The notes below the pieces were generated by a model, which saw only the letters and a list, made by a program, of their open reading frames with translations, was not told the DNA's origin and made no database searches. From NCBI RefSeq assembly GCF_017876795.1, contig NZ_JAGIOR010000004.1, positions 310,001 to 374,000 of the forward strand: a stretch of 64,000 nt of DNA, given 5' to 3'. Position numbers and translations under genes: made by a program. Source of the DNA: Rhizobium leguminosarum. Its GTDB lineage: Bacteria; Pseudomonadota; Alphaproteobacteria; Rhizobiales; Rhizobiaceae. This document shows positions 25,298-33,330 of the stretch, one piece after another (within the stretch, counting starts at the first letter, position 1; each line of letters begins with the position of its first letter).

Positions 25298-25402
25298 GTG
25301 GCTAGGGTTCCGGCGTCGCAGGACGTGCTGGTCCGAGAGCTACCACCGGCGGGGGAGACATCCCGTCGGGTGCACGGCGGGATAAAAGCCCGGGAGACCT
25401 CG
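25298..25402 (+). ncRNA. Guanidine-I riboswitch (ykkC class)
   Basis: Contains the conserved blocks of the guanidine-I aptamer in order: CTAGGGTTCCGG, GGTCCGAGAGCTAC, then CACGGCGGGATAAAAGCCCGGGAGA. The aptamer binds free guanidinium. It is followed at once by a terminator hairpin and then by transporter, deiminase, carboxylase and allophanate hydrolase genes. Guanidine-induced read-through of the terminator is the likely mode. Confidence 0.92.
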
Positions 25403-25408
25403 TAAGCC

Positions 25409-25446
25409 AAGGGATTGGCGGCACGATGGTCATTGCCGATCCCTTT
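25409..25446 (+). terminator. Riboswitch expression-platform terminator
   Basis: AAGGGATTGGC / GCCGATCCCTT stem (11 bp with one G-U pair) followed by TTTT, between the aptamer and the first gene. Folding of the ligand-bound aptamer should prevent it. Confidence 0.65.
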
Positions 25447-25471
25447 TGAAGAAAAGCAAAGGGGAATTTCA

Positions 25472-26545
25472 ATGCAGACTTTTTCGAAGATCCTATCGAT
25501 GGCCGCGCTGACGGCATCCCTGACGCTCGGGCTCAGCGCCATCGCGAAGGCCGAACAGAAGACCGATTTCAAGGTCGCCTGGTCGATCTACGTCGGCTGG
25601 ATGCCGTGGGGTTACGCGGCCGATCACGGCATCGTCAAGAAATGGGCCGACAAATACGGCATCAAGATCGAGGTCACCCAGTTCAACGACTATGTCGAAT
25701 CGATGAACCAGTACACCGCCGGCGCCTTCGATGCCGTGACCCTTACTAATATGGACGGCCTGTCGATCCCGGCCGCCGGCGGCGTCGATACGACAGCCGT
25801 GATCGTCGGCGACTTCTCGAACGGCAATGATGCCGTCATCCTCAAGGACAAGACGAGCCTTGCCGACATCAAGGGCCAGAACGTCAATCTCGTCGAATTC
25901 TCCGTCTCGCACTATCTGCTGGCCCGCGCGCTCGAAAGCATCAAGATGACCGAGCGCGATGTGAAAGTGGTCAACACCTCCGATGCCGACATGGTAGCCG
26001 CCTACAAGACGGCTGACGTGAGCGCGGTCGTCACCTGGAACCCGCTGGTCTCGACTATCCTGGAGGACCCCACGGCCAAGAAGGTCTTCGACAGCTCGCA
26101 GGTGCCGGGAGAGATCATCGACCTGATGGTCGCCAACACCGGCGTGCTGAAGGACAATCCGAAGTTCGGCAAGGCGCTCGCCGGCATCTGGTATGAAACC
26201 GCAGCACTGCTGACCGCCGACAACGCCGACGGCAAGGCTGCGCGCGAGGCGATGGGCCAGGCATCGGGCACCGATCTCAAGGGCTTCGAATCCCAGCTTG
26301 CAGCCACCAAGCTGTTTGCCAAGCCGGCCGATGCCGTCGCTTTCACAGCCTCGGGCAGCCTGCCGAAGACCATGGATCTCGTCCGCACCTTCCTGTTCGA
26401 AAAGGGCCTGCTCGGCAATGGCGCGCCTTCGGCCGACGTCATCGGCATCGAAATGCCCGACGGTAAGGTTCTGGGCGACAGCGGCAACGTCAAGCTGCGC
26501 TTCACCGAAACCTACATGAAGGCGGCAGCCGACGGTTTGCTCTGA
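25472..26545 (+). CDS. NitT/TauT-type ABC transporter binding protein, probably for guanidine
   Basis: 357-residue periplasmic binding protein of the NitT/TauT/SsuA type. The start at 25472 follows GGGGAA and opens a signal peptide (MQTFSKILSMAALTASLTLG, cleavage near KAEQ). The motif VAWSIYVGWMPWGYAADHGI, rich in aromatic residues that suit a small cation, is typical of urea-carboxylase-linked transporters. It is the first gene after the guanidine-I riboswitch, so guanidine or a close nitrogen compound is the inferred ligand. Confidence 0.88.
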   Translation: MQTFSKILSMAALTASLTLGLSAIAKAEQKTDFKVAWSIYVGWMPWGYAADHGIVKKWADKYGIKIEVTQFNDYVESMNQYTAGAFDAVTLTNMDGLSIPAAGGVDTTAVIVGDFSNGNDAVILKDKTSLADIKGQNVNLVEFSVSHYLLARALESIKMTERDVKVVNTSDADMVAAYKTADVSAVVTWNPLVSTILEDPTAKKVFDSSQVPGEIIDLMVANTGVLKDNPKFGKALAGIWYETAALLTADNADGKAAREAMGQASGTDLKGFESQLAATKLFAKPADAVAFTASGSLPKTMDLVRTFLFEKGLLGNGAPSADVIGIEMPDGKVLGDSGNVKLRFTETYMKAAADGLL

Positions 26546-26559
26546 GCGATGTTCAAGCA

Positions 26560-26583
26560 GCGGTGCGGTCCTGACCGCGCCGC
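26560..26583 (+). other. GC-rich intergenic hairpin between binding-protein and permease genes
   Basis: GCGGTGCGGT / ACCGCGCCGC with CCTG loop, one G-U pair, 15 nt after the binding-protein stop. Its position argues that the permease starts downstream at 26612, not at an earlier in-frame ATG at 26549. Confidence 0.65.
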
Positions 26584-26611
26584 CCAACCTTTCATCAGCG
26601 GAGCTTTCCCC

Positions 26612-27425
26612 ATGCGCTGGATCAACACGAGGCCGAGCCGGGGCGCACAGCTTGCCTTGACGCTGCTGCCCTTCGTGCTGCTGATCGTTGCCTACACTTT
26701 CGGCTCGGTGGCACGACTGGCGGAAAACGCCAACGACAAGCTGCTGCCCGGTCTTGCCGGTTTTGCCGACGCGATCGACCGCCTGGCGTTCATCGCCGAT
26801 CCGCGCACCGGCCAATACCTGCTGTGGTCCGATAGCGGTGCGAGCCTGATCCGGCTGTTTGCCGGCCTCGGCATCTCGACGATCACTGCGCTCGTCATTG
26901 CTGATCGGCATGCTGCCTTATCTCAGGGCGTTGCTCTCCCCCTTCGTCGCCGTCATCTCGATGGTGCCGCCGCTGGCGCTGCTGCCGATCCTCTTTATCG
27001 CCATGGGGCTCGGCGAAGCCTCCAAGATCGCGCTGATCGTGATCGGCGTGGCGCCAACGATGATCCGTGACCTTGCGCTGAAGGCGCTGGAACTGCCGCG
27101 CGAACAGATCGTCAAGGCTGAAACGCTCGGCGGCTCCTCCTGGCAGATCGGCCTTCGCGTCGTGCTGCCGCAGATCCTGCCCCGGCTGATCACCTGCCTC
27201 AGACTTCAGCTCGGTCCCGCCTGGTTGTTCCTGATCGCGGCCGAGGCGATCTCGTCGGATTCCGGCCTCGGCTACCGCATCTTCCTCGTGCGCCGTTATC
27301 TCTCGATGGACATTATCTTTCCCTATGTCGTCTGGATCACGCTGCTCGCCGTGATCATGAATTATGTCCTCGATCGCATCCGCATTGCCGTCTTCCCCTG
27401 GTCTGAGCTGGAGAAGCAGGCATGA
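26612..27425 (+). pseudogene. ABC transporter permease of the guanidine operon, frameshifted near 26900
   Basis: NitT/TauT-type permease read in two frames. The first part (26612-~26900) opens MRWINTRPSRGAQLALTLLP and carries the first helices, ending ISTITALVI. The second (~26901-27425) continues LIGMLPYLRALLSPFVAVIS, with the EAA loop (LALKALELPREQIVKAETLGG) and the C-terminus SELEKQA. The two halves join as one ordinary permease if 1 base is removed or 2 (or 5) are added at ATTGCTGATC. GGAG precedes the ATG at 26612. Either the transporter is inactive or the base call is wrong; the downstream genes look intact in frame. Confidence 0.85.
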
Positions 27426-28252
27426 GCGAACTGGTGATTGAGAAGGTCTGGAAGGAGTATGGCGACCAGATCGTACTCGAAGACGTGTCGCTGACCGTCG
27501 CCTCGCGTGCCTTCGTCGCCCTTGTCGGTCCGTCCGGCTGCGGCAAGACGACGTTCCTGCGCATGCTGCTCGGCCAGGAGCGGCCGACACGGGGCACGAT
27601 CCTGCTCGACGGTGAAGCGCTGCCGCAGGAGCCGGGGCCGGACCGCGGCGTCGTCTTCCAGCGCTATTCCGTCTTCCGGCATCTGACCGTGCTCGGCAAT
27701 GTCCTGCTCGGGCGGGAATTCTCCGCTTCCCGTTACAAGGCCAAGCTTTTCGGAGCCGCCAGGCGCAGCGCCGTGGACGAGGCGCGGCGGCTGATTGCCG
27801 AAGTCGGCCTTTCCGGCGCCGAGGACAAATATCCCGCGCAGCTTTCCGGCGGCATGCAGCAGCGCCTGGCGCTGGCGCAGGCCCTGATCATGAAGCCGAA
27901 GGTGCTGCTGCTCGATGAACCCTTCGGCGCACTCGATCCCGGCATCCGCGCTGAGATTCACACATTGATGAAGCGCCTCTGGCACGAAACGCAGATGACC
28001 GTCGTCATGGTGACGCATGACATGCGCGAGGCCTTCACGCTGGCGACGCGTGTCGTTGCCTTCGAGCGCCGGCGTGACCGCCCTGAGGAGAAGGAGCGAT
28101 ACGGCGCGACGATCACCAAGGACATTTCGATCTGGCCGCCGAGACTTGCCGGCGCGCCCTCCATCTTCAGCCCCGACCGGGACGGCCCGGTCATTTCTCT
28201 GGGCCTCCGCCGGGACGACCCGGCTTCCAGTCCGTCAGGAGAAAAACCATGA
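27422..28252 (+). CDS. NitT/TauT-type ABC transporter ATP-binding protein
   Basis: 276-residue ATPase: Walker A GPSGCGKTT, signature LSGGMQQRLALAQA, Walker B VLLLDEPFGALDPG and switch His in VTHDMREAF. The C-terminal tail (about 225-276) is longer than usual and specific to urea-carboxylase-linked systems. It overlaps the permease stop by 4 bp and the next gene by 4 bp, as expected in a tightly coupled operon. Confidence 0.9.
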   Translation: MSELVIEKVWKEYGDQIVLEDVSLTVASRAFVALVGPSGCGKTTFLRMLLGQERPTRGTILLDGEALPQEPGPDRGVVFQRYSVFRHLTVLGNVLLGREFSASRYKAKLFGAARRSAVDEARRLIAEVGLSGAEDKYPAQLSGGMQQRLALAQALIMKPKVLLLDEPFGALDPGIRAEIHTLMKRLWHETQMTVVMVTHDMREAFTLATRVVAFERRRDRPEEKERYGATITKDISIWPPRLAGAPSIFSPDRDGPVISLGLRRDDPASSPSGEKP

Positions 28253-29070
28253 TGCATGTCAGGCGTTCGCCCGAAGAGATTGCCGCCAACCGGCAGCGTT
28301 ACGAGGAACATCAGAAGAAGGGGCTGGAATTCGCGCCGAAGACCCTGCCGGCACCGAGCCCCCTGCCCGCCCCCGCAATCGAAGCTGCTGCGATCATCCA
28401 CCAGGAAACCATCCCCGGCGGCTGGTACTGGTCGACCGCGCTGAAGCGCGGCGAGGCGCTCCGCATCGACCAGGGCGAAGGCGCATCGACCGTGGCGCTC
28501 GTCGCCTGGAACGCCACCGATACGAGCGAGCGGCTCAATCTCGTCGATACGGTCAAGGTGCAGTGGACGACCTCCCTCGGAAAGGGCCGCGTCATCTTCT
28601 CGGATATGGGCCGGGTGATGTTTTCACTGATCGAGGACAGTTCTGGTGCCCATGACTGCCTGATGGGCGGCTCGACGGAGGCTTCGAACGCCACAAAATA
28701 TCCTGGCGCCAAGCTCCGCAACACCCGCGACAATCTCGTGCTCGCCGCCGGCAAACTCGGCCTCACCAGGCGCGACATCCCGGCGATTCTCAATCTCTTC
28801 GCCCCCGTCCGCGTCGATGATGACGGCGGCTTCCACTGGCGCGGCAAGCTTTCCAACAGCGGCGATTATGCCGAGCTGCGCGCTGAGATGGACATGATCG
28901 TCGGCTTCTCGAATTGCCCGCATCCGCTTGATCCCGACCCGGTCTATGCGCCGAAGCCGGTGATTGTCACGCGCTTTCGTGCAGGTGCGCCTGCCGTCGA
29001 CGACCTCGCGCGTACGGCGACTGCCGAGGCCCTTCGCGGCTTCGAGAACAACGCTTCGATGCTGGCCTGA
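28249..29070 (+). CDS. Urea carboxylase-associated protein 2 / carboxyguanidine deiminase-type subunit (DUF1989)
   Basis: 273-residue DUF1989 protein. Such pairs next to guanidine carboxylase form the carboxyguanidine deiminase (CgdAB), which converts carboxyguanidine to allophanate and ammonia. Visible family features are the charged N-terminal helix (RRSPEEIAANRQRYEEH), the GGWYWSTALKRGEALRI start of the domain near residue 60 and the acidic/Cys segment SGAHDCLMGGSTEASN. I cannot tell which of the two named subunits this is. It overlaps the ATPase gene by 4 bp and is 12 bp upstream of its paralogue. Confidence 0.85.
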   Translation: MMHVRRSPEEIAANRQRYEEHQKKGLEFAPKTLPAPSPLPAPAIEAAAIIHQETIPGGWYWSTALKRGEALRIDQGEGASTVALVAWNATDTSERLNLVDTVKVQWTTSLGKGRVIFSDMGRVMFSLIEDSSGAHDCLMGGSTEASNATKYPGAKLRNTRDNLVLAAGKLGLTRRDIPAILNLFAPVRVDDDGGFHWRGKLSNSGDYAELRAEMDMIVGFSNCPHPLDPDPVYAPKPVIVTRFRAGAPAVDDLARTATAEALRGFENNASMLA

Positions 29071-29082
29071 GGGAGGATGACG

Positions 29083-29733
29083 ATGACCGATTTCATCAAC
29101 ACTTCAGCTTCGCGCAGCCTCGAAAACGCCGTGCAGGACCATTTCATCCCGGCCGAAGCGCCATGGTCCGGCATCGTCCGCAAGGGCCAGACGATCCGTA
29201 TCGAGGACAGTTACGGCCAGCAGGCGATCGACACGCTGTTTTACCGTGCCGATGACTTTGCCGAGCGTTATTCCAACCAGGATACGATGCGGACGCAGGG
29301 TGGCGCCTATATCGGTACCGGTACGAAGATCATCTCGAACGAAGGCAATGTCATGCTTGTCATGATAGCCGATAGCTGCGGTCGGCACGACACTTCAGCC
29401 GGCGCCTGCTCCTGCGAGAGCAATACCGTGCGCTTCGGCCACGGCACGAAATACCTGCATGCCTGCCGCGACAATTTCGTGCTTGAGGTGAGCAGGCATG
29501 GCATGAGCAAGCGCGACATCGTGCCAAATATCAACTTCTTCATGAACGTGCCGATCAAGCCGAACGGCGAGATGACCATCGTCGACGGCATTTCCGCACC
29601 GGGTGACTACGTCGAGCTGGTGGCGGAGATGGACGTGCTCTGTGTCATCTCCAACTGCCCGCAGATCAACAATCCCTGCAACGGCTTCGATCCGACGCCG
29701 ATCCGGGTGCTGATCTGGGACGGCGAGGACTGA
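29083..29733 (+). CDS. Urea carboxylase-associated protein 1 / carboxyguanidine deiminase-type subunit (DUF1989)
   Basis: 216-residue DUF1989 protein, second member of the pair. The ATG at 29083 is chosen because GGGAGG lies 6 nt upstream; an ATG at 29077 touches that site. Cys residues in SCGRHDTSAGACSCESN (about residues 104-120) are the probable metal-binding cluster. The SNCPQINNPCNGFDPTPIRV C-terminus is typical of UAAP1. It ends 3 bp before the carboxylase start. Confidence 0.87.
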   Translation: MTDFINTSASRSLENAVQDHFIPAEAPWSGIVRKGQTIRIEDSYGQQAIDTLFYRADDFAERYSNQDTMRTQGGAYIGTGTKIISNEGNVMLVMIADSCGRHDTSAGACSCESNTVRFGHGTKYLHACRDNFVLEVSRHGMSKRDIVPNINFFMNVPIKPNGEMTIVDGISAPGDYVELVAEMDVLCVISNCPQINNPCNGFDPTPIRVLIWDGED

Positions 29734-29736
29734 TCG

Positions 29737-32700
29737 ATGTTCACCAAGGTCCTTATCGCCAATCGTGGCGAAATCGCCGTCCGGGTCATCCGGACATTGA
29801 AGAGGATGGGCATTGCCTCGGTCGCCGTCTATTCCGATGCCGATCGATTCTCGAAGCCGGCGCTGATCGCCGACGAGGCGGTGCGCCTCGGCCCGGCGCC
29901 TGCTGCAGAAAGCTATCTGGACGTCGATGCCGTCATCGCCGCCTGCAAGGCGACCGGTGCTGAGGCCGTGCATCCGGGCTACGGCTTCCTTTCGGAGAAT
30001 ATCGGCTTTGCCGAACGGCTCGCCGCCGAAGGCATCGCCTTCATCGGCCCGCGGCCGCAACATCTGTCGGCCTTCGGCCTGAAGCACACGGCGCGCCAAC
30101 TGGCGAAAGCGAGCGGCGTGCCGCTGCTGCCCGGCAGCGATCTCTTGCAGAGCGTCGAAGAGGCGCTTTTGGCCGCCGAGACCGTCGGTTACCCCGTCAT
30201 GCTGAAAAGCACGGCCGGCGGCGGCGGCATCGGCATGCAGCTCTGCGCCGATGCGGCAGCCCTTACGGCCGCCTTCGAAAGCGTGCAGCGGACCGCTCGC
30301 GCCAGCTTCGGCGATGCCCGCGTCTACATCGAGCGCTTCGTTGCGCAAGCGCGCCATGTCGAGGTGCAGATCTTCGGCGACGGCAAGGGCAGAGTGATCG
30401 CGCTCGGCGAACGCGACTGCTCGCTGCAGCGGCGGAACCAGAAGGTGGTCGAAGAGACCCCTGCCCCTGGGCTTTCGGCCGAAACTCGGGCGCGGCTGCA
30501 CAAGGCGGCGGTCGATTTGGCAAGCTCGGTCTCCTATGAATCGGCCGGCACAGTCGAGTTCATCTATGATCCCCAGCGCGAGGAAGTCTATTTCCTCGAG
30601 GTAAACACTCGCCTGCAGGTCGAGCATCCTGTCACGGAAGCCGTCTTCGGTATCGATCTCGTCGAATGGATGATCCGGCAGGCGGCTGGCGAGGACGTGC
30701 TCTCGGGCGCTAGGGACCTGACGCCGAAGGGCGCGGCGATCGAAATGCGGATCTATGCCGAAATGCCGCATGCCGATTTCCGCCCGAGCGCCGGCCTGCT
30801 GACCGAAGTCATCTTCCCGGACAATGCCCGCGTCGACGGCTGGATCGAGACGGGAACCGAGGTGACGCCTTTCTACGACCCGATGCTTGCCAAGCTGATC
30901 GTGGCGGCGGAAGACCGGCCGGCGGCGATCGAGAAACTGAAGGCAGCACTTGCTGCGACGTCGATATCAGGCATCGAGACCAATCTCGATTATCTCAAGG
31001 CCATTGCCACCTCCGAACTGCTTGCCGGCGCCAAGGTGGCGACGACGGCGCTGCGCGACTTCCCCTTCGTTCCTGATGTCGTCGAAGTATTGGCGCCGGG
31101 CGCGCAATCGAGCATTCAGGAACTGCCGGGTCGGCTTGGCCTCTGGCATGTTGGCGTACCGCCGAGCGGTCCGATGGACGAGCGCTCCTTCCGCCATGCC
31201 AACCGGCTGGTCGGCAATAGCGATGTGGCGGCTGCACTTGAACTGACGGTTTCCGGCCCGACGCTGCGGTTTTATGCCGACCAGACGATCGCACTGGCCG
31301 GCGCCAGCATGCCAATGACATGCGATGGCGCAAAATTGCCACATGACGAGCCGGTCACGATCCGGGCCGGCCAGGTTCTGTCGATCGGCACGATCGAAGG
31401 ACCGGGGCAACGCGCCTATCTCGCCGTCGCCGGCGGTTTTGCCGCGCCGGTCGTGCTCGGTTCGCGGGCGACGTTTGGCCTCGGTCAGTTCGGCGGCCAT
31501 GCCACCGGCACGTTGAAGACAGGGCATGTGCTGCATTTTGCCCGGCAGGCGCCAGCCGAACTGGTGAGACCGGCGACCGAGCCCGCCGCCTTGACGCGCG
31601 AATGGGATGTCGGCGTCGTCTACGGCCCGCACGGTGCGCCCGACTTCTTCGAAGATAGCGATATCGAGACGCTGTTCTCGACGGCTTACGAGGTGCATTT
31701 CAACAGCGCCCGCACTGGTGTGCGTCTTATCGGCCCGGCGCCGCTTTGGGCGCGCCGCGATGGCGGCGAGGCGGGGCTGCACCCCTCCAACCTCCACGAC
31801 AATGCCTATGCGATTGGGGCGATCGATTTCACCGGCGATATGCCGATCATTCTCGGCCCTGACGGTCCGAGCCTCGGCGGCTTCGTCTGCCCGGCGGTGA
31901 TCGCCCGCGATGAGCAGTGGAAGATGGGTCAGTTCAAGCCCGGCGACCGCATCCGTTTTCACGCGGTGGCGCGTCCGCAAGACCCGATCACCGGCCCGGC
32001 GGTGCGGCGGGGCGTGGAAGAGACGGGTTCGCCGATCGTCGGTACCAGCGAGAATGGCCCGGTTTCCGTTGTCTACCGCCGCCAGGGGGACGACAATCTG
32101 CTTGTCGAATATGGGCCGATGACGCTCGATATTGCGCTTAGGCTGCGGGTGCATCTGTTGATGCAGGCGGTTGTCGAAGCGCGTCTTCCCGGTGTCGTTG
32201 ATCTGACCCCCGGCATCCGTTCGCTGCAGATCCATTACGACGGTACGCAGCTGACACGAAAGCGGCTACTCGGGTTGCTCTTCGAGATCGAAGCGACGCT
32301 GCCGGCGGCGCAGGATGTCAAGGTGCCGAGCCGCATCGTGCATCTGCCGCTCTCCTGGAACGATCCGGATGCGGAGCTTGCGATGCGGAAGTATCAGGAG
32401 CTCGTGCGCCCGAACGCGCCGTGGTGCCCGTCGAATATCGAGTTCATCCGCCGCATCAACGGTCTTCCCGACGAGCAGGCGGTGCGCGACATCGTCTTCG
32501 ATGCAAGTTACCTCGTGCTCGGTCTCGGCGACGTCTACCTCGGGGCACCGGTTGCGACCCCGATCGACCCGCGCCATCGGCTCGTCACGACCAAATACAA
32601 TCCCGCCCGCACCTGGACACCGGAAAATGCCGTCGGCATCGGCGGTGCCTATATGTGCATTTACGGCATGGAGGGACCGGGCGGCTACCAGCTCTTCGGC

Positions 32701-33330
32701 CGGACCATCCAGGTGTGGAACACATGGCGGGAGACGCCGGCCTTTGCCAGGGGCAAGCCCTGGCTGCTCAACTTCTTCGACCAGATCCGTTTCTTCCCGG
32801 TCAGCAACCAGGAATTGACGGAGGCGCGCGCCGCCTTCCCGCATGGCGGCTATCCCATCAGGATCGAGGAGACGGAATTCTCCTATGCAGCCTACGAGAA
32901 GGAATTGCAGGCGAACTCGGCATCGATCGGCCGCTTCAAGACGATGCAGCAGGCTGCCTTCGATGCCGAACGCCATCGCTGGAAGGAAGCCGGTCTCGAC
33001 AGCTTCGTCACCGACGAGGGCACGGGTGAAAGTCCGGACGGGGATATTCCCGACGGCTGCTTCGGCGTTGCCAGCGCCGTGCCCGGCAATATCTGGAAAC
33101 TGCTGGTCGAGCCGGGCGCCCCGGTTGCGGCCGGCGATACACTTGCCATCATCGAATCGATGAAAATGGAAATCAACGTCACCGCCCATGCGGCAGGCCA
33201 CGTCCGTGAGCTGCGGGCCGGGAAGAAACGTCAAAGCCGGCGATATCATCGTCGTCCTGGAGGAATGCTGACATGCTGCCGACCATTCTCGATCTCTCAA
33301 GCCTTCGCGCCGCCTATCAATCCGGCCTGA
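29737..33330 (+). CDS. Guanidine/urea carboxylase (biotin-dependent), C-terminal frameshift
   Basis: Large multidomain biotin enzyme. Order: biotin carboxylase (about 1-450, ATP grasp with KSTAGGGGIGM and EVNTRLQVEHPVTE), carboxyltransferase domains of the allophanate-hydrolase-subunit-2/1 type (about 470-1010), and a biotin carrier domain with ESMKME, biotinylated Lys1143. Context (guanidine riboswitch and deiminase pair) favours guanidine over urea as substrate. After ELRAG near residue 1161 the frame slips. The expected ending GRNVKAGDIIVVLEEC with a stop at 33269-33271 is in the next frame, while the annotated frame runs on to 33330 and overlaps the hydrolase gene. The natural gene end is probably 33271. 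Confidence 0.9.
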   Translation: MFTKVLIANRGEIAVRVIRTLKRMGIASVAVYSDADRFSKPALIADEAVRLGPAPAAESYLDVDAVIAACKATGAEAVHPGYGFLSENIGFAERLAAEGIAFIGPRPQHLSAFGLKHTARQLAKASGVPLLPGSDLLQSVEEALLAAETVGYPVMLKSTAGGGGIGMQLCADAAALTAAFESVQRTARASFGDARVYIERFVAQARHVEVQIFGDGKGRVIALGERDCSLQRRNQKVVEETPAPGLSAETRARLHKAAVDLASSVSYESAGTVEFIYDPQREEVYFLEVNTRLQVEHPVTEAVFGIDLVEWMIRQAAGEDVLSGARDLTPKGAAIEMRIYAEMPHADFRPSAGLLTEVIFPDNARVDGWIETGTEVTPFYDPMLAKLIVAAEDRPAAIEKLKAALAATSISGIETNLDYLKAIATSELLAGAKVATTALRDFPFVPDVVEVLAPGAQSSIQELPGRLGLWHVGVPPSGPMDERSFRHANRLVGNSDVAAALELTVSGPTLRFYADQTIALAGASMPMTCDGAKLPHDEPVTIRAGQVLSIGTIEGPGQRAYLAVAGGFAAPVVLGSRATFGLGQFGGHATGTLKTGHVLHFARQAPAELVRPATEPAALTREWDVGVVYGPHGAPDFFEDSDIETLFSTAYEVHFNSARTGVRLIGPAPLWARRDGGEAGLHPSNLHDNAYAIGAIDFTGDMPIILGPDGPSLGGFVCPAVIARDEQWKMGQFKPGDRIRFHAVARPQDPITGPAVRRGVEETGSPIVGTSENGPVSVVYRRQGDDNLLVEYGPMTLDIALRLRVHLLMQAVVEARLPGVVDLTPGIRSLQIHYDGTQLTRKRLLGLLFEIEATLPAAQDVKVPSRIVHLPLSWNDPDAELAMRKYQELVRPNAPWCPSNIEFIRRINGLPDEQAVRDIVFDASYLVLGLGDVYLGAPVATPIDPRHRLVTTKYNPARTWTPENAVGIGGAYMCIYGMEGPGGYQLFGRTIQVWNTWRETPAFARGKPWLLNFFDQIRFFPVSNQELTEARAAFPHGGYPIRIEETEFSYAAYEKELQANSASIGRFKTMQQAAFDAERHRWKEAGLDSFVTDEGTGESPDGDIPDGCFGVASAVPGNIWKLLVEPGAPVAAGDTLAIIESMKMEINVTAHAAGHVRELRAGKKRQSRRYHRRPGGMLTCCRPFSISQAFAPPINPA

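Noticed and set aside
26549..26611. Earlier ATG (26549) as start of the permease
   Set aside because: The intervening sequence forms the intergenic hairpin and codes for an uncharacteristic Cys/Arg-rich leader; the ATG at 26612 has GGAG and a typical N-terminus.
25493..26911. A 472-codon minus-strand open frame opposite the guanidine-operon binding protein
   Set aside because: Shadow of a well-supported signal-peptide-bearing gene; runs into the permease region without a plausible start.
26900..33222. Programmed ribosomal frameshifting as an explanation for the broken permease and carboxylase
   Set aside because: No slippery heptamer with a downstream pseudoknot is evident at either site, and neither family is known to use recoding. 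Indel or sequencing error is simpler.
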